Part shown: positions 37,066 through 48,428 of the stretch, piece after piece
Position numbering within the stretch: position 1 is the first letter of the stretch
How the letters are laid out: each line of letters starts with the position of its first letter
Source of the DNA: Sphaerisporangium siamense
GTDB lineage: Bacteria; Actinomycetota; Actinomycetes; Streptosporangiales; Streptosporangiaceae
DNA length: 64,000 bases
Reading direction: 5' to 3'
Assembly: GCF_014205275.1 (NCBI RefSeq)
Contig: NZ_JACHND010000001.1
Location: forward strand, 6,882,001 to 6,946,000
Program-made: the position numbers and the translations under genes
The notes under the pieces: model-generated
Told to the model about the DNA's origin: nothing
Database searches by the model: none
What the model saw: only the letters and a program-made list of their open reading frames with translations

Positions 37066-37323
37066 ATGGCGCTCGTGAAACGCCTGACGCTCGCCGAGGT
37101 GCGGCAGCGCCACGGCAGGACGTGGGAGATCCTGGACTTCTACGGCGGGTGGGTGGCCTACCGGCGCAACCCGTGGTCGACCTCCGCGTCGCGGTTCGGC
37201 GTGTCCAACGTCCTCGGCGCCGACGACCTCGACGAGCTGGCCCGCCAACTCGAGGAGCAGGCGACCGCCGAGTCGCGGCGCAAGAGCCGCTACCCCGCCC
37301 CCCGCCCCGGAGACGACGCCTGA
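37066..37323 (+). CDS. Small actinobacterial hypothetical protein
   Basis: This protein of 85 residues begins MALVKRLTLAEVRQRHGRTWEI and contains a WVAYRRNPWSTSASRFGVSNVL core and an acidic/Gln-rich helix (DLDELARQLEEQATAE). I recognise no domain. It has the base composition of a real gene, with G/C third positions throughout. A GTG three codons later (VKRLTLAEV) is an alternative start; neither has a good Shine-Dalgarno. It is convergent with the rib operon, with 21 bp between the stop codons. Confidence 0.65.
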   Translation: MALVKRLTLAEVRQRHGRTWEILDFYGGWVAYRRNPWSTSASRFGVSNVLGADDLDELARQLEEQATAESRRKSRYPAPRPGDDA

Positions 37324-37344
37324 CCCGCGCGCGGGGGCGCGGGT

Positions 37345-39551
<2,207 letters not shown>

Positions 39552-39555
<4 letters not shown>

Positions 39556-40171
39556 GCTGGTGCCACCTCCGGGGAGCGCGTCCTGTACTGCCGCGACCAC
39601 TCGCGGAAGCCGAGCACGACCAGGACGAAGAAGATTCCGTACACCACTCCGGACACGTACAGCCCGGAGGTGAAGGCCAGGGGGACGCCGACCAGGTCCA
39701 CGGCCACCCAGATCCACCAGAAGTCGATGAGCGCCCTGCCCTGCGCGTAGGTGGCGACGGCGCTGCCGACGAAGATGTAGGCGTCGGGCAGCGGCGCCCA
39801 GGACCACCCGGTGGCAGCGAAGAACAGGGCGACGAGGACGGTGCCCGCCGCCATGACGGCGATCAGCGCGATCCGCTCCCGATCGGTGCCCGGGCGCACG
39901 GGCAGGTCGCGTCCCTCCCGGATGCCGCGCGTCCACCTGACCCATCCGTAGACCGCGAGCGCGCCGAACATGACCTGCTTGAGGGCGTTGCCGGTGATAT
40001 GGGCCTGCAGGGACGCCACCAGCAGCAGGACCGAGCCCGCGAGCTGGACCGGCCAGGTCCACACGGTGCGCCGCATGGCCAGCCACACGGTGGACAGCGC
40101 GCCGATGTTGCCGGCGAGGTCGATCCAGAGGACGTGCTGCCCGAAGACGTCGAAGCCCGCCGTGGTCCAGC

Positions 40172-40175
<4 letters not shown>
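39552..40175 (-). CDS. ribM: PnuC-family transporter, probable riboflavin importer RibM
   Basis: This is a 207-residue PnuC-type protein with about seven membrane spans, including [47 protein letters not shown] and the terminal [14 protein letters not shown]. PnuC proteins usually import nicotinamide riboside. However, the order riboflavin synthase-PnuC homologue-ribBA-ribH behind an FMN riboswitch matches the ribBMAH operon of Streptomyces davaonensis, whose RibM takes up riboflavin and roseoflavin. I therefore infer riboflavin as substrate. It overlaps both neighbours by 4 bp. Confidence 0.88.
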
Positions 40176-40792
<617 letters not shown>

Positions 40793-40943
40793 CAACGCTC
40801 CTTTGCCGGCCGGAGCGGCCGGGGGCCCGGGACGATCAGGTCCTGCGACAGGAAGCAACCCGAAGCGGCCCCCACGTCTTCCTGCGCGCCCGTGGCGGCA
40901 GGGGCGTGGCGGGGAGGACAAGGCCGGCGTCGCGCACACGACG

Positions 40944-41006
40944 AACGCGCGGGACGCGCTGAACGTGATGGACGCGCTGAACGCGGTGAACGTGATGAAC
41001 GCGGTG
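40944..41006. repeat. 9-bp tandem repeat in the rib leader
   Basis: Seven consecutive 9-bp units with consensus gaacgcgct/gaacgtgat lie between the riboswitch hairpin and ribE. On the transcribed strand this makes a run rich in GTTCA/GCGTTC. The array does not resemble coding sequence. The rest of the 308-nt leader shows no gene. Confidence 0.8.
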
Positions 41007-41100
41007 ACGTCTGTCGTCGCACCCGGCCCCTCCTCGCCTGCGGCTTGCTGCCACGGCGGGCCCCGGGGAAGAGTGCGGCGCACGCGCACCACACAGATGC

Positions 41101-41120
41101 CCGGCGACAGGGGTCGCCGG
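41101..41120 (-). terminator. Expression-platform hairpin of the FMN riboswitch
   Basis: A perfect 8-bp stem (ccggcgac / gtcgccgg) with a four-base loop lies 3-4 nt after the aptamer on the transcribed strand. It is placed where an FMN-dependent terminator would be. No U-tract follows, so termination may depend on other factors. Confidence 0.6.
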
Positions 41121-41123
41121 ACG

Positions 41124-41257
41124 CGCGCGCTGCCTCCCATCCGGACTTTCACCGTCGGTCCCGGAGTTCCACCGGGTCCACCGGCCGATGGACTCGGCCG
41201 GGTCGCGGACTGTCACCGCCGGTTCGGAATTTCACCGACCCCGGAGCACGCTGCTCT
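41124..41257 (-). ncRNA. FMN riboswitch (RFN element)
   Basis: On the minus strand the conserved RFN segments occur in order: GGGGTCGGTGAAATTCCG, AACCGGCGGTGACAGTCCGCGACC, a variable stem (GGCCGAGTCCATCGGCC), GGTGGAACTCCGGGACCGACGGTGAAAGTCC and GGATGGGAGGCAG. The helix P1 forms between GCGTGCTCC and GGAGGCAGCGC with small bulges. Binding of FMN is known to switch off downstream riboflavin genes by termination or by masking the ribosome binding site. It governs ribE-ribM-ribBA-ribH and the PH protein. Confidence 0.95.
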
Positions 41258-41270
41258 GCTCTCAGTGTGC

Positions 41271-41656
41271 CATGCCACGCAAAGAGGACGTAACCCTCGG
41301 CACCCCTATCTCACCCGGACGCTCGCGAGCCGGGGTGACGGGCCGGGACGGACGCGGACGATCAGCGCCGCGTGCAGGTATTAGGCGGGACATCACAGAT
41401 AATCCGACGATATCGTCATGTCCAGGTCTTGCTTGTGTCACAAAATCGTGACACTTGAAATTGCGTGTAATGCGCAGTCTGTCCTACCCAATCACCGCAG
41501 GTCAATAGGGCTGTGGACACAACCTGATTGACATTGCACAACGAACGACGAAATCGTGTAAAGGATCCGTCCCGGACATTGACCGACAGGTAATAAATTG
41601 CCAAGGTTCCCTCAAGTCACGATTTACCGCGATCGATCTCTGGTGGCACCCGGACA
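41271..41656 (+). promoter_or_regulatory. AT-rich divergent control region, rib versus dpp
   Basis: This 386-bp gap separates the rib leader from the dpp operon. From about 41395 on it is markedly less GC-rich than its surroundings. It holds a perfect palindrome GACGATATCGTC (41406-41417), a 7-bp dyad GTGTCAC-N6-GTGACAC (41435-41454), and three copies of AAATCGTG or its complement (41443, 41551, 41618). A possible dpp promoter is TTGACC (41579-41584), 17 bp, CAAGGT. These look like regulator sites, but I cannot name the regulator. No gene is evident. Confidence 0.55.
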
Positions 41657-42679
41657 ATGACACTCCCCTCACAGGCCAGGTCCGAGACGGCTCCCGGCCC
41701 CGGCGAAGGCCCGGCGGCCGCGGACGAGGTCCGCTCGTCCCTGGTGGGCCGTTCGCCGGCCCAGCTCATGTGGCGCCGCTTCCGCCGGGACCGCACCGGG
41801 GTCACGGCCGCCTTCGTCGTGGCGTTCTACTTCCTCGTCGCGCTGCTCGCGCCGGTCATCTCCTGGCTGTACGGCAAGGACGCCTATACGCCCTACGGCC
41901 AGAACGCCGACGGCCTGCTCAACGAGTACGGCTACCCGATCGCGCCCAATGGGGGCATGAGCGGGGATTTCTGGTTCGGCCTCGAACCAGGGCTCGGCCG
42001 TGACGTGTTCATGCAGCTCGTGTACGGAATTCGCACCTCGCTGTCCATCGCGATCATCGTCACGATCATCACGACGCTGATCGGCGTCGTCATGGGCATC
42101 TGGTCGGGATACGCCGGAGGCAAGACCGACTACGTGATCGGCCGGATCATCGACACCCTGCTGGCCTTCCCGTCGCAGCTCTTCCTCATCGTGTTCCTGC
42201 CGGTCGTCGAGGCCGCGTTCGTGTCCCCCGAGGAGGAGACCCCGGTCTGGCTGCGCTACGTCTCCATCTGCGTGGTGCTCACCGTGCTGGGCTGGGCGAC
42301 GATCTCACGGCTGCTGCGCTCGCAGGTGCTCTCGCTGCGCGAGCGCGAGTTCATCGAGGCCGCGCGGGTCACCGGCGCCTCCCCGGCGCGGATCATCTTC
42401 AAGGAGCTGCTCCCCAACCTCTGGACGCCGATCATCATCCAGTCCACGCTCGCGCTGCCGCTGTACGTCGGCGCGGAGGCCGGCCTCGGCTTCCTCGGCG
42501 TCGGCATGACCGAGCCCACCCCGGACTGGGGGCGCATGTTCCTGGTCGGCTCCAACGTCTACCACCAGGACATCACCTACCTGGTTTTCCCCGGCGTCTC
42601 CATGGTGATCTTCGTCGTCGCGTTCAACCTCCTCGGCGACTCCCTACGGGACGCCTTCGACCCCAAGACCCGGCGATGA
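41657..42679 (+). CDS. dppC: Peptide/nickel-type ABC permease DppC
   Basis: This is a membrane permease of the oligopeptide/dipeptide/nickel family. The N-terminal OppC-like segment LMWRRFRRDRTGVTAAFVVAFYFLVALLAP, the GLGRDVFMQLVYGIRTSLSIA entry and the EAA loop EFIEAARVTGASPARIIFKELLPNL are all typical. About six spans lie in 340 residues. It is first in the operon, ahead of the binding protein, which is the reverse of the usual dppABCDF order. The Shine-Dalgarno is weak. Confidence 0.93.
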   Translation: MTLPSQARSETAPGPGEGPAAADEVRSSLVGRSPAQLMWRRFRRDRTGVTAAFVVAFYFLVALLAPVISWLYGKDAYTPYGQNADGLLNEYGYPIAPNGGMSGDFWFGLEPGLGRDVFMQLVYGIRTSLSIAIIVTIITTLIGVVMGIWSGYAGGKTDYVIGRIIDTLLAFPSQLFLIVFLPVVEAAFVSPEEETPVWLRYVSICVVLTVLGWATISRLLRSQVLSLREREFIEAARVTGASPARIIFKELLPNLWTPIIIQSTLALPLYVGAEAGLGFLGVGMTEPTPDWGRMFLVGSNVYHQDITYLVFPGVSMVIFVVAFNLLGDSLRDAFDPKTRR

Positions 42680-42742
42680 GCCGCTCCACCCCCCGCTGAC
42701 CTGCGGACCAGGACCAGCATGTACATGATCAGGAAGGGCGAT

Positions 42743-44533
42743 ATGACAGTCTCACGCAGGAGGCTCACCGCGGCGGCGGCGATCCTCACGGCCGGGGCCC
42801 TCACGCTTGCCGGTTGCGCCAAGGGCGGAGGCGGCGGCCCCGCCGCGACCGGTGGCGGCGCGGCCACGCCCACCAAGTCCCTGGAGAACAAGGCCGTCAG
42901 CGCCATCACCGTGGGCACCGCGGCCGACTCCAACGGCCCCGCGAACCCCGTCGACGGCGCCAAGCGCGGCGGCACGGTCAACATGATCGACCGCGACGAC
43001 TTCTCCCACCTCGACCCGGGCCGGGTCTACCTCAACTACAACGCCACGGCGTCGCTGCTGTTCACCCGGCAGCTCACCGGCTACCGCCAGGCCGCGGACG
43101 GCTCGCTCAAGCTGGTGGGCGACCTGGCCACCGACACCGGCACCACCACCGACGGCGGCAAGACGTGGAAGTTCACGCTCAAGGACGGCCTGAAGTGGCA
43201 GGACGGCACGGCGATCACCTCGGCCGACATCAAGTACAGCGTCGAGCGCCTCTTCGCCCCGTTCATCACCGAGGGGCCGACCTACCTGCAGCAGTGGCTG
43301 GCCGGGGCCGACTACCGCAAGGCGTATGAGGGCCCCTACAACGGCAAGTCCCTGGACGCGATCGAGACGCCCGATGACAAGACGGTCGTCTTCAAGCTGA
43401 AGGAGGCGCACCCGGACCTGAACTTCACGGTGGCCATGACCGGCTACGGCGCGGTGCCGAAGGCGCAGGACACCAAGGAGAAGTACGACAAGAAGCCGTT
43501 CTCCTCGGGCCCGTACCAGATCGTCAGCCACATCACCGACAAGTCGATGGACCTGGAGCGCAACCCGCACTGGGACCCTAACACCGACCCGATCCGCAAC
43601 GCCTTCCCCGACAAGTGGCACATGGAGTTCGGCCTGCAGTCGCAGCAGTCCACCGAGCGCTTCCTGGCCGACAGCGGGCCGGACAAGACCGCGATGACCT
43701 TCCACAACGCGGTCGCGCCCGAGCGGGTGCAGGAGGTGCTCGGCAACCCCGAGGCGATGAAGCGGTCGATCCAGGGCCTGACGCCGTTCACCACGTTCTA
43801 CAACCTCAACAGCAAGCGGCTGACCGACGTGAAGGTCCGCCAGGCCATCATCAAGGCGTGGCCGTCCAAGCAGCTCCAGCTCATCGCGGGCGGCGAGATC
43901 AACAGCGGCAAGATCGCCACCACGGTGATGAGCCCGACCGTGCTCGGCTACGAGGCCTTCGACCTGTACGGCACGCTGGCCAAGCCGAACGGCGACCCCG
44001 AGGGCGCCAAGAAGCTGCTGCAGGAGGCCGGCAAGCCCAACCCGACGGTCGTCTACGCCTACAACCAGACGCCGACGCAGGAGAAGATCACCGTCGCGAT
44101 CAAGGACGCGCTCGGCAAGGCCGGCTTCAAGGTCGTGGCCAAGCCGCTGAACCCGGCGACCTACTACGACGCGATCGGCCCGGTGGACAACAAGTACGAC
44201 ATCTACTGGACCGGGTGGGCCGCCGACTGGCCGACCGGCCAGACCGCGATCCAGCCGCTGTTCGACAGCCGTCTGATCGCCGACAACTCCACCAACTACA
44301 GCCACTTCAGCAACCCTGAGGTGGACGCCGCGATCGACGCCGCCAACAAGATCACCGACGCGGCCGAGGCCGGCAAGGCGTGGGCCGCGCTCGACAAGAA
44401 GATCATGGAGCAGGCGCCCATCGTCCCCGAGTACTACCAGACCTACTTCGGCCTGTACGGCTCGGGCCTCGGCGGGGTGGAGTTCAGCCTCGTCCAGGGC
44501 GAGCAGTCCCCGCTGAACGTCTACGTCAAGTAG
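42743..44533 (+). CDS. dppA: Peptide-binding lipoprotein DppA
   Basis: This is a solute-binding protein of family 5. The lipoprotein signal MTVSRRRLTAAAAILTAGAL ends in lipobox LAGC (Cys25), and a Gly/Ala linker follows. The family signature lies around LTGYRQAADGSLKLVGDLAT and KTWKFTLKDGLKWQDGTAITSADIKYSVERL. I chose this ATG because AGGAAGG sits 5 bp upstream; an in-frame ATG eight codons earlier lacks one. At 596 residues it is normal for peptide binders. The ligand cannot be read from sequence. Confidence 0.93.
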   Translation: MTVSRRRLTAAAAILTAGALTLAGCAKGGGGGPAATGGGAATPTKSLENKAVSAITVGTAADSNGPANPVDGAKRGGTVNMIDRDDFSHLDPGRVYLNYNATASLLFTRQLTGYRQAADGSLKLVGDLATDTGTTTDGGKTWKFTLKDGLKWQDGTAITSADIKYSVERLFAPFITEGPTYLQQWLAGADYRKAYEGPYNGKSLDAIETPDDKTVVFKLKEAHPDLNFTVAMTGYGAVPKAQDTKEKYDKKPFSSGPYQIVSHITDKSMDLERNPHWDPNTDPIRNAFPDKWHMEFGLQSQQSTERFLADSGPDKTAMTFHNAVAPERVQEVLGNPEAMKRSIQGLTPFTTFYNLNSKRLTDVKVRQAIIKAWPSKQLQLIAGGEINSGKIATTVMSPTVLGYEAFDLYGTLAKPNGDPEGAKKLLQEAGKPNPTVVYAYNQTPTQEKITVAIKDALGKAGFKVVAKPLNPATYYDAIGPVDNKYDIYWTGWAADWPTGQTAIQPLFDSRLIADNSTNYSHFSNPEVDAAIDAANKITDAAEAGKAWAALDKKIMEQAPIVPEYYQTYFGLYGSGLGGVEFSLVQGEQSPLNVYVK

Positions 44534-44539
44534 TCCTGA

Positions 44540-44569
44540 GCCGCCGCCCGGCAACGGCCGGGCGGCGGC
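44540..44569 (+). terminator. Hairpin between dppA and dppB
   Basis: A perfect 12-bp stem (gccgccgcccgg / ccgggcggcggc) with a 6-base loop starts 6 bp after the dppA stop. Being internal to the operon, it more likely stabilises the binding-protein mRNA or attenuates read-through than ends transcription fully. Confidence 0.6.
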
Positions 44570-44608
44570 GCCCGTCCCCCGCACGTCCCGCAGAAGAAGC
44601 CCGAGGCC

Positions 44609-45589
44609 ATGTTCCGGTTCTTCGTACGCCGCCTCATCGGCGCCGTCGTGATCCTGCTGATCATCAGTGTGGTCACGTTCTTCCTCTTCTACGCCGTCCC
44701 CCGTGATCCCGCGCGGGCGTTCTGCGGGAAGATCTGCTCGCCGGAGAACCTGGCACTGATCCGGCACAACCTCGGCATGGACCAGCCGCTGTTCGTCCAG
44801 TACTGGCACTGGCTGGCCGGCATCTTCACCGGCCGCGACCTGGTGCAGTTCGGCGTGTGCGCCGCCCCCTGCCTCGGCTACTCGTTCGCCACCCAGGAGC
44901 CCGTCTTCGGCGCGATCCTCGACCGTTTCCCGGTGACGCTGTCGGTGACACTCGGCGCGGCGGTCGTGATCCTGTCCTTCGGCGTCGTCACCGGCATGAT
45001 CGCCGCCTGGCAGCAGGGCAAGCCGCTCGACAAGATCGCCAGCACGTCCTCGGTGATCGGCGCGTCCCTGCAGATCTACTTCGTCGGGCCGCTGCTGGTG
45101 TTCTTCATCGTCGACAGCCTGGGGCTGCTGCCCCGCCCGTCCTACATCCCCTTCACCGAGGACCCGCTGGGGTGGTTCGTCCACCTGCTGATCCCGTGGG
45201 TGGTGCTGTCGATCATCTTCACCGCCAACTACACGCGCATGACCCGCTCGACCATGGTCGAGCAGCTCGCCGAGGACTACGTCCGCACGGCGCGGGCCAA
45301 GGGCATGTCCGGCCGGGCGGTGTTCCTCAGGTTCGCCTGGCGCGGCGCGATGATCCCCATCGTGACCATCTTCGGCGTGGACCTCGCCACCCTCCTCGGC
45401 GGCGCGATCATCACCGAGCAGACGTTCACCCTGCACGGCATCGGCGAGCTGGCCGTGCGCGCCGTGCAGAACACCGACCTGCCCATGCTGCTCGGCGTCA
45501 CCCTCGTCGGCGCCTTCGCGATCGTCATCCTGAACATCGTGGTGGACGTCCTGTACGCCGTCATCGACCCCCGCGTGCGGCTCGGATGA
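44609..45589 (+). CDS. dppB: Peptide ABC permease DppB
   Basis: This is the second permease of the importer. It begins MFRFFVRRLIGAVVILLIISVVTFFLFY and contains NLGMDQPLFVQYWHWLAGIFTGRDL. A Cys-containing insertion (FCGKICSPEN and CAAPCLGYSF) departs from the enterobacterial form. The EAA loop is DYVRTARAKGMSGRAVFLRFAWRGAMIP, and the protein ends in VDVLYAVIDPRVRLG. The length of 326 residues is normal. An in-frame ATG overlaps its stop and could be an early start for dppD. Confidence 0.94.
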   Translation: MFRFFVRRLIGAVVILLIISVVTFFLFYAVPRDPARAFCGKICSPENLALIRHNLGMDQPLFVQYWHWLAGIFTGRDLVQFGVCAAPCLGYSFATQEPVFGAILDRFPVTLSVTLGAAVVILSFGVVTGMIAAWQQGKPLDKIASTSSVIGASLQIYFVGPLLVFFIVDSLGLLPRPSYIPFTEDPLGWFVHLLIPWVVLSIIFTANYTRMTRSTMVEQLAEDYVRTARAKGMSGRAVFLRFAWRGAMIPIVTIFGVDLATLLGGAIITEQTFTLHGIGELAVRAVQNTDLPMLLGVTLVGAFAIVILNIVVDVLYAVIDPRVRLG

Positions 45590-45624
45590 CCGGCGCGCGC
45601 CCCGAGAACGCGAAGGAGCGGCCC

Positions 45625-46689
45625 GTGACCACCGTGACCTGGGAGCGCGAGCCCGCGGCCGCCGGCGGCCGTGCGCCGTTCCTGTCGGTGCGCGACCTGA
45701 CGGTCGAGTTCTCCACCGAGGACGGCGTCGTCCACGCCGTGGACCACCTGTCGTTCGACCTGGCCAAGGGCACCACGCTCGGCATCGTCGGCGAGTCCGG
45801 GTCGGGCAAGTCGGTGTCCAACCTGGCCATCCTCGGGCTGCACGACCCGGCGTACACCTCGCTCGGCGGGCAGATCCTGCTGGAGGGCGAGGACCTGCTC
45901 CAGGCGAGCCGTCACACCCTGGAGCGGCTGCGCGGCAACCGCGTCGCCATGATCTTCCAGGACCCGCTGACCTCGCTGTCGCCGTACCACACGGTCGGCC
46001 GCCAGATCTCCGAGGTCTACCGCAAGCACAAGGGCGTGGGGAAGCGCGAGGCGCGCGACCGCGCGGTCGAGATGCTGGAGCGCGTCGGCATCCCGCACGC
46101 CAGGACGCGGGTGGACGACTACCCGCACCAGTTCTCCGGCGGCATGCGCCAGCGGGTCATGATCGCGATGGCGCTGGTCTGCGACCCCGACCTGCTCATC
46201 GCCGACGAGCCGACCACGGCGCTGGACGTCACCGTGCAGGCGCAGATCCTGGACCTCCTCAAGGACCTCCAGCAGCAGTTCGGCACCTCGATCATCCTCA
46301 TCACCCACGACCTCGGCGTGGTGGCCAGGACCGCGCACGACGTGCTGGTCATGTACGCGGGCCGCGCCATCGAACAGGGGACGGTGCGCGAGGTGCTGCG
46401 CGAACCCCGCCACCCCTACACCTGGGGGCTGCTCGGCTCGATGCCCAAGCTGGCCTCCAACGTCGACATCCCCCTGCTGCCGGTGCGCGGCACCCCGCCC
46501 AGCCTGCTGTCCCCCCCGTCCGGCTGCCCCTTCCACCCCCGGTGCGACCACATGGCGCGGGTCGGCTCGGACGTGTGCGCCACCGAGCGCCCCGAGCTCT
46601 CCCCCGCCGAGGGGCACCGCGACGCCTGCTACCTCACCCTCGCCCAGAAGCGGGAAATCTTCGACGGCACGATCAAGGAACGCCTGTGA
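45625..46689 (+). CDS. dppD: Peptide ABC transporter ATPase DppD
   Basis: This is the first ATPase subunit. Walker A is [18 protein letters not shown], the Q-loop [13 protein letters not shown], the signature [15 protein letters not shown], Walker [15 protein letters not shown] and the switch His in [10 protein letters not shown]. The oligopeptide-transporter C-terminal extension contains [10 protein letters not shown]...VC and CYL cysteines, as in the OppD/DppD class. I chose the GTG with AAGGAG 6 bp upstream; the alternative ATG 13 codons earlier overlaps the dppB stop. Its stop overlaps dppF (GTGA). Confidence 0.94.
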   Translation: MTTVTWEREPAAAGGRAPFLSVRDLTVEFSTEDGVVHAVDHLSFDLAKGTTLGIVGESGSGKSVSNLAILGLHDPAYTSLGGQILLEGEDLLQASRHTLERLRGNRVAMIFQDPLTSLSPYHTVGRQISEVYRKHKGVGKREARDRAVEMLERVGIPHARTRVDDYPHQFSGGMRQRVMIAMALVCDPDLLIADEPTTALDVTVQAQILDLLKDLQQQFGTSIILITHDLGVVARTAHDVLVMYAGRAIEQGTVREVLREPRHPYTWGLLGSMPKLASNVDIPLLPVRGTPPSLLSPPSGCPFHPRCDHMARVGSDVCATERPELSPAEGHRDACYLTLAQKREIFDGTIKERL

Positions 46690-47720
46690 CCGAGACCCTG
46701 CTGGAGCTGTCCGGCCTGACCAAGCACTTCCCCGTCCTCGGCGGGCTGGTCTTCAAGCGCCAGGTCGGGCGCGTGCACGCCGTGGACGGCATCGACCTGG
46801 CGGTCGGCGCGGGCGAGACCCTGGGCCTGGTGGGCGAGTCCGGCTGCGGCAAGTCGACGACGGGCCGCCTGGTGGCACGGCTGCTGGAGCCGACCGCGGG
46901 CCGCATCGTGTACCAGGGCAAGGACATCTCCCACGCGAGCCGGCGCGAGCTGAAGCCGATCAGGTCCGAGATCCAGATGATCTTCCAGGACCCGTACTCG
47001 TCGCTCAACCCCCGGCACACGGTCGGCGCCATCATCAGCGGCCCCATGGAGGTCAACGGCATCGACCCGCCCGGCGGGCGGCAGAAGCGCGTGCGGGAGC
47101 TGCTGGAGATCGTCGGGCTCAACCCCGAGCACTACAACCGGTTCCCGCACGAGTTCTCCGGCGGCCAGCGCCAGCGCATCGGCATCGCCCGCGCCCTCGC
47201 GCTGGAACCGCGGCTGATCGTCGCCGACGAGCCGGTCTCGGCCCTGGACGTCTCGATCCAGGCCCAGGTGATCAACCTGCTGCAGCGCCTGCAGCAGGAC
47301 CTCGGCATCGCGTTCCTGTTCATCGCCCACGACCTGGCCGTGGTGCGGCACTTCTCGCAGCGCGTCGCGGTCATGTACCTCGGCAAGATCGTCGAGGTCG
47401 GCGACCGCCGCTCCATCTACGAGCGCCCCCGCCACCCCTACACCCACGCCCTGCTGTCGGCCGTCCCCGAGGTCGACCCCGGCGAGGGCACCGTCACCGA
47501 GCGCATCCGCCTCGCCGGCGACGTCCCCTCCCCCATCGACCCGCCGTCCGGCTGCCGCTTCCGCACCCGCTGCTGGAAGGCCCAGGACAAGTGCGCCACC
47601 GAGGAACCCCCGCTCGTCCGCCTGGACGGCAACCACGAGGGCCACCTGACCGCCTGCCACTTCCCCGAGGCCCCCACCACCCACGGCGAGGACGTCGTCC
47701 TCGACCCCGCCCTCGCCTGA
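46686..47720 (+). CDS. dppF: Peptide ABC transporter ATPase DppF
   Basis: This is the second ATPase subunit. Walker A is [18 protein letters not shown], the Q-loop [15 protein letters not shown], the signature [15 protein letters not shown], Walker [19 protein letters not shown] and [15 protein letters not shown]. The oligo_HPY region ends in [16 protein letters not shown] with the paired cysteines of the class. At 344 residues it is standard. It closes the operon; a weak 8-bp inverted repeat follows at 47742-47787. Confidence 0.94.
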   Translation: MTETLLELSGLTKHFPVLGGLVFKRQVGRVHAVDGIDLAVGAGETLGLVGESGCGKSTTGRLVARLLEPTAGRIVYQGKDISHASRRELKPIRSEIQMIFQDPYSSLNPRHTVGAIISGPMEVNGIDPPGGRQKRVRELLEIVGLNPEHYNRFPHEFSGGQRQRIGIARALALEPRLIVADEPVSALDVSIQAQVINLLQRLQQDLGIAFLFIAHDLAVVRHFSQRVAVMYLGKIVEVGDRRSIYERPRHPYTHALLSAVPEVDPGEGTVTERIRLAGDVPSPIDPPSGCRFRTRCWKAQDKCATEEPPLVRLDGNHEGHLTACHFPEAPTTHGEDVVLDPALA

Positions 47721-47854
47721 CCGGCACCCGTCCGCCCTCCCGGCTCAGGCGGCGAACTCAGAGCAGCGGAGTCGACCTCCCTGAGCCCCGGGTTGCTCCC
47801 AGGCGGCCCACCACCTGCGGTGTGACGGCGTCCTCGGCTGACGGAGGCGGTGGG

Positions 47855-48289
47855 TCACTCCATCGACGCCAGTACCTTCTGGCGCAGCAGGGGCCCGTAG
47901 TGGGCGCCGAGCGTGTCGTAGTGGCTTCTGAGGTCCTTGAGGAACACCATGTCGAAGCTCTCCTCGACGACCTCGGAGCCCATCGCGAGCGTCCGTTCGA
48001 AAGCCTTCATGATCTTGTGGAGGATCGGCAGGTCGCCGGTTTCCACCGCGGGAAGGAACAAGGCATCCCAGAGGGCGAGAAAGTACATGTAAGGGGTGTC
48101 TTCCGGCACATCCAGACGCGGCTCCCCGGGGGCGCGGCCTTCCGACGCCAGGATCGCCGCCTGGGCCTCCGGGATCTCCTCCCAGAGGATGTCCCGAACT
48201 CCGCACGAGGAATCGTAGGTGGGGTCCGGCTTCCATTCCCTGGCGAGATCGATCAGCGTCACAGGGCGTTCACGCCATCTCCAGGCCAT
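47855..48289 (-). CDS. Orphan hypothetical protein
   Basis: This is a cytoplasmic protein of about 144 residues that I do not recognise. It begins MAWRWRERPVTLIDLAREWK (AAGG 8 bp upstream); an ATG ten codons earlier is possible. It is helical and acidic, with YMYFLALWDALFLPAVETGD, LHKIMKAFERTLAMGSEVVEESF and a terminal HYGPLLRQKVLASME. Its third-position GC is lower than that of neighbouring genes, which may hint at later acquisition. It stands alone between the dpp operon and a divergent SDR gene. Confidence 0.7.
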   Translation of the reverse strand: MAWRWRERPVTLIDLAREWKPDPTYDSSCGVRDILWEEIPEAQAAILASEGRAPGEPRLDVPEDTPYMYFLALWDALFLPAVETGDLPILHKIMKAFERTLAMGSEVVEESFDMVFLKDLRSHYDTLGAHYGPLLRQKVLASME

Positions 48290-48428
48290 ATCGGGGACCT
48301 TACCCGACCTGCCGATCATGGTTTCCGTAACGCCTGTCGGTCATGCCGAATCATCCGGGCGTGCGCAGGTGATCGTGAGGCCGTAGGTTCGAGCCAGGAC
48401 GTCCGTCACGATCGGCGAGGGGAGCGTC

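Noticed and set aside
41416..41604. 62-codon minus-strand frame in the AT-rich rib/dpp gap
   Set aside because: Its codon third positions are not GC-rich like true genes here, it overlaps the palindromes and it has no Shine-Dalgarno.
44857..45586. Long upstream extension of the dppD frame
   Set aside because: It reads through dppB in another frame as Arg/Pro-rich shadow sequence. The AAGGAG-preceded GTG fits the real start.
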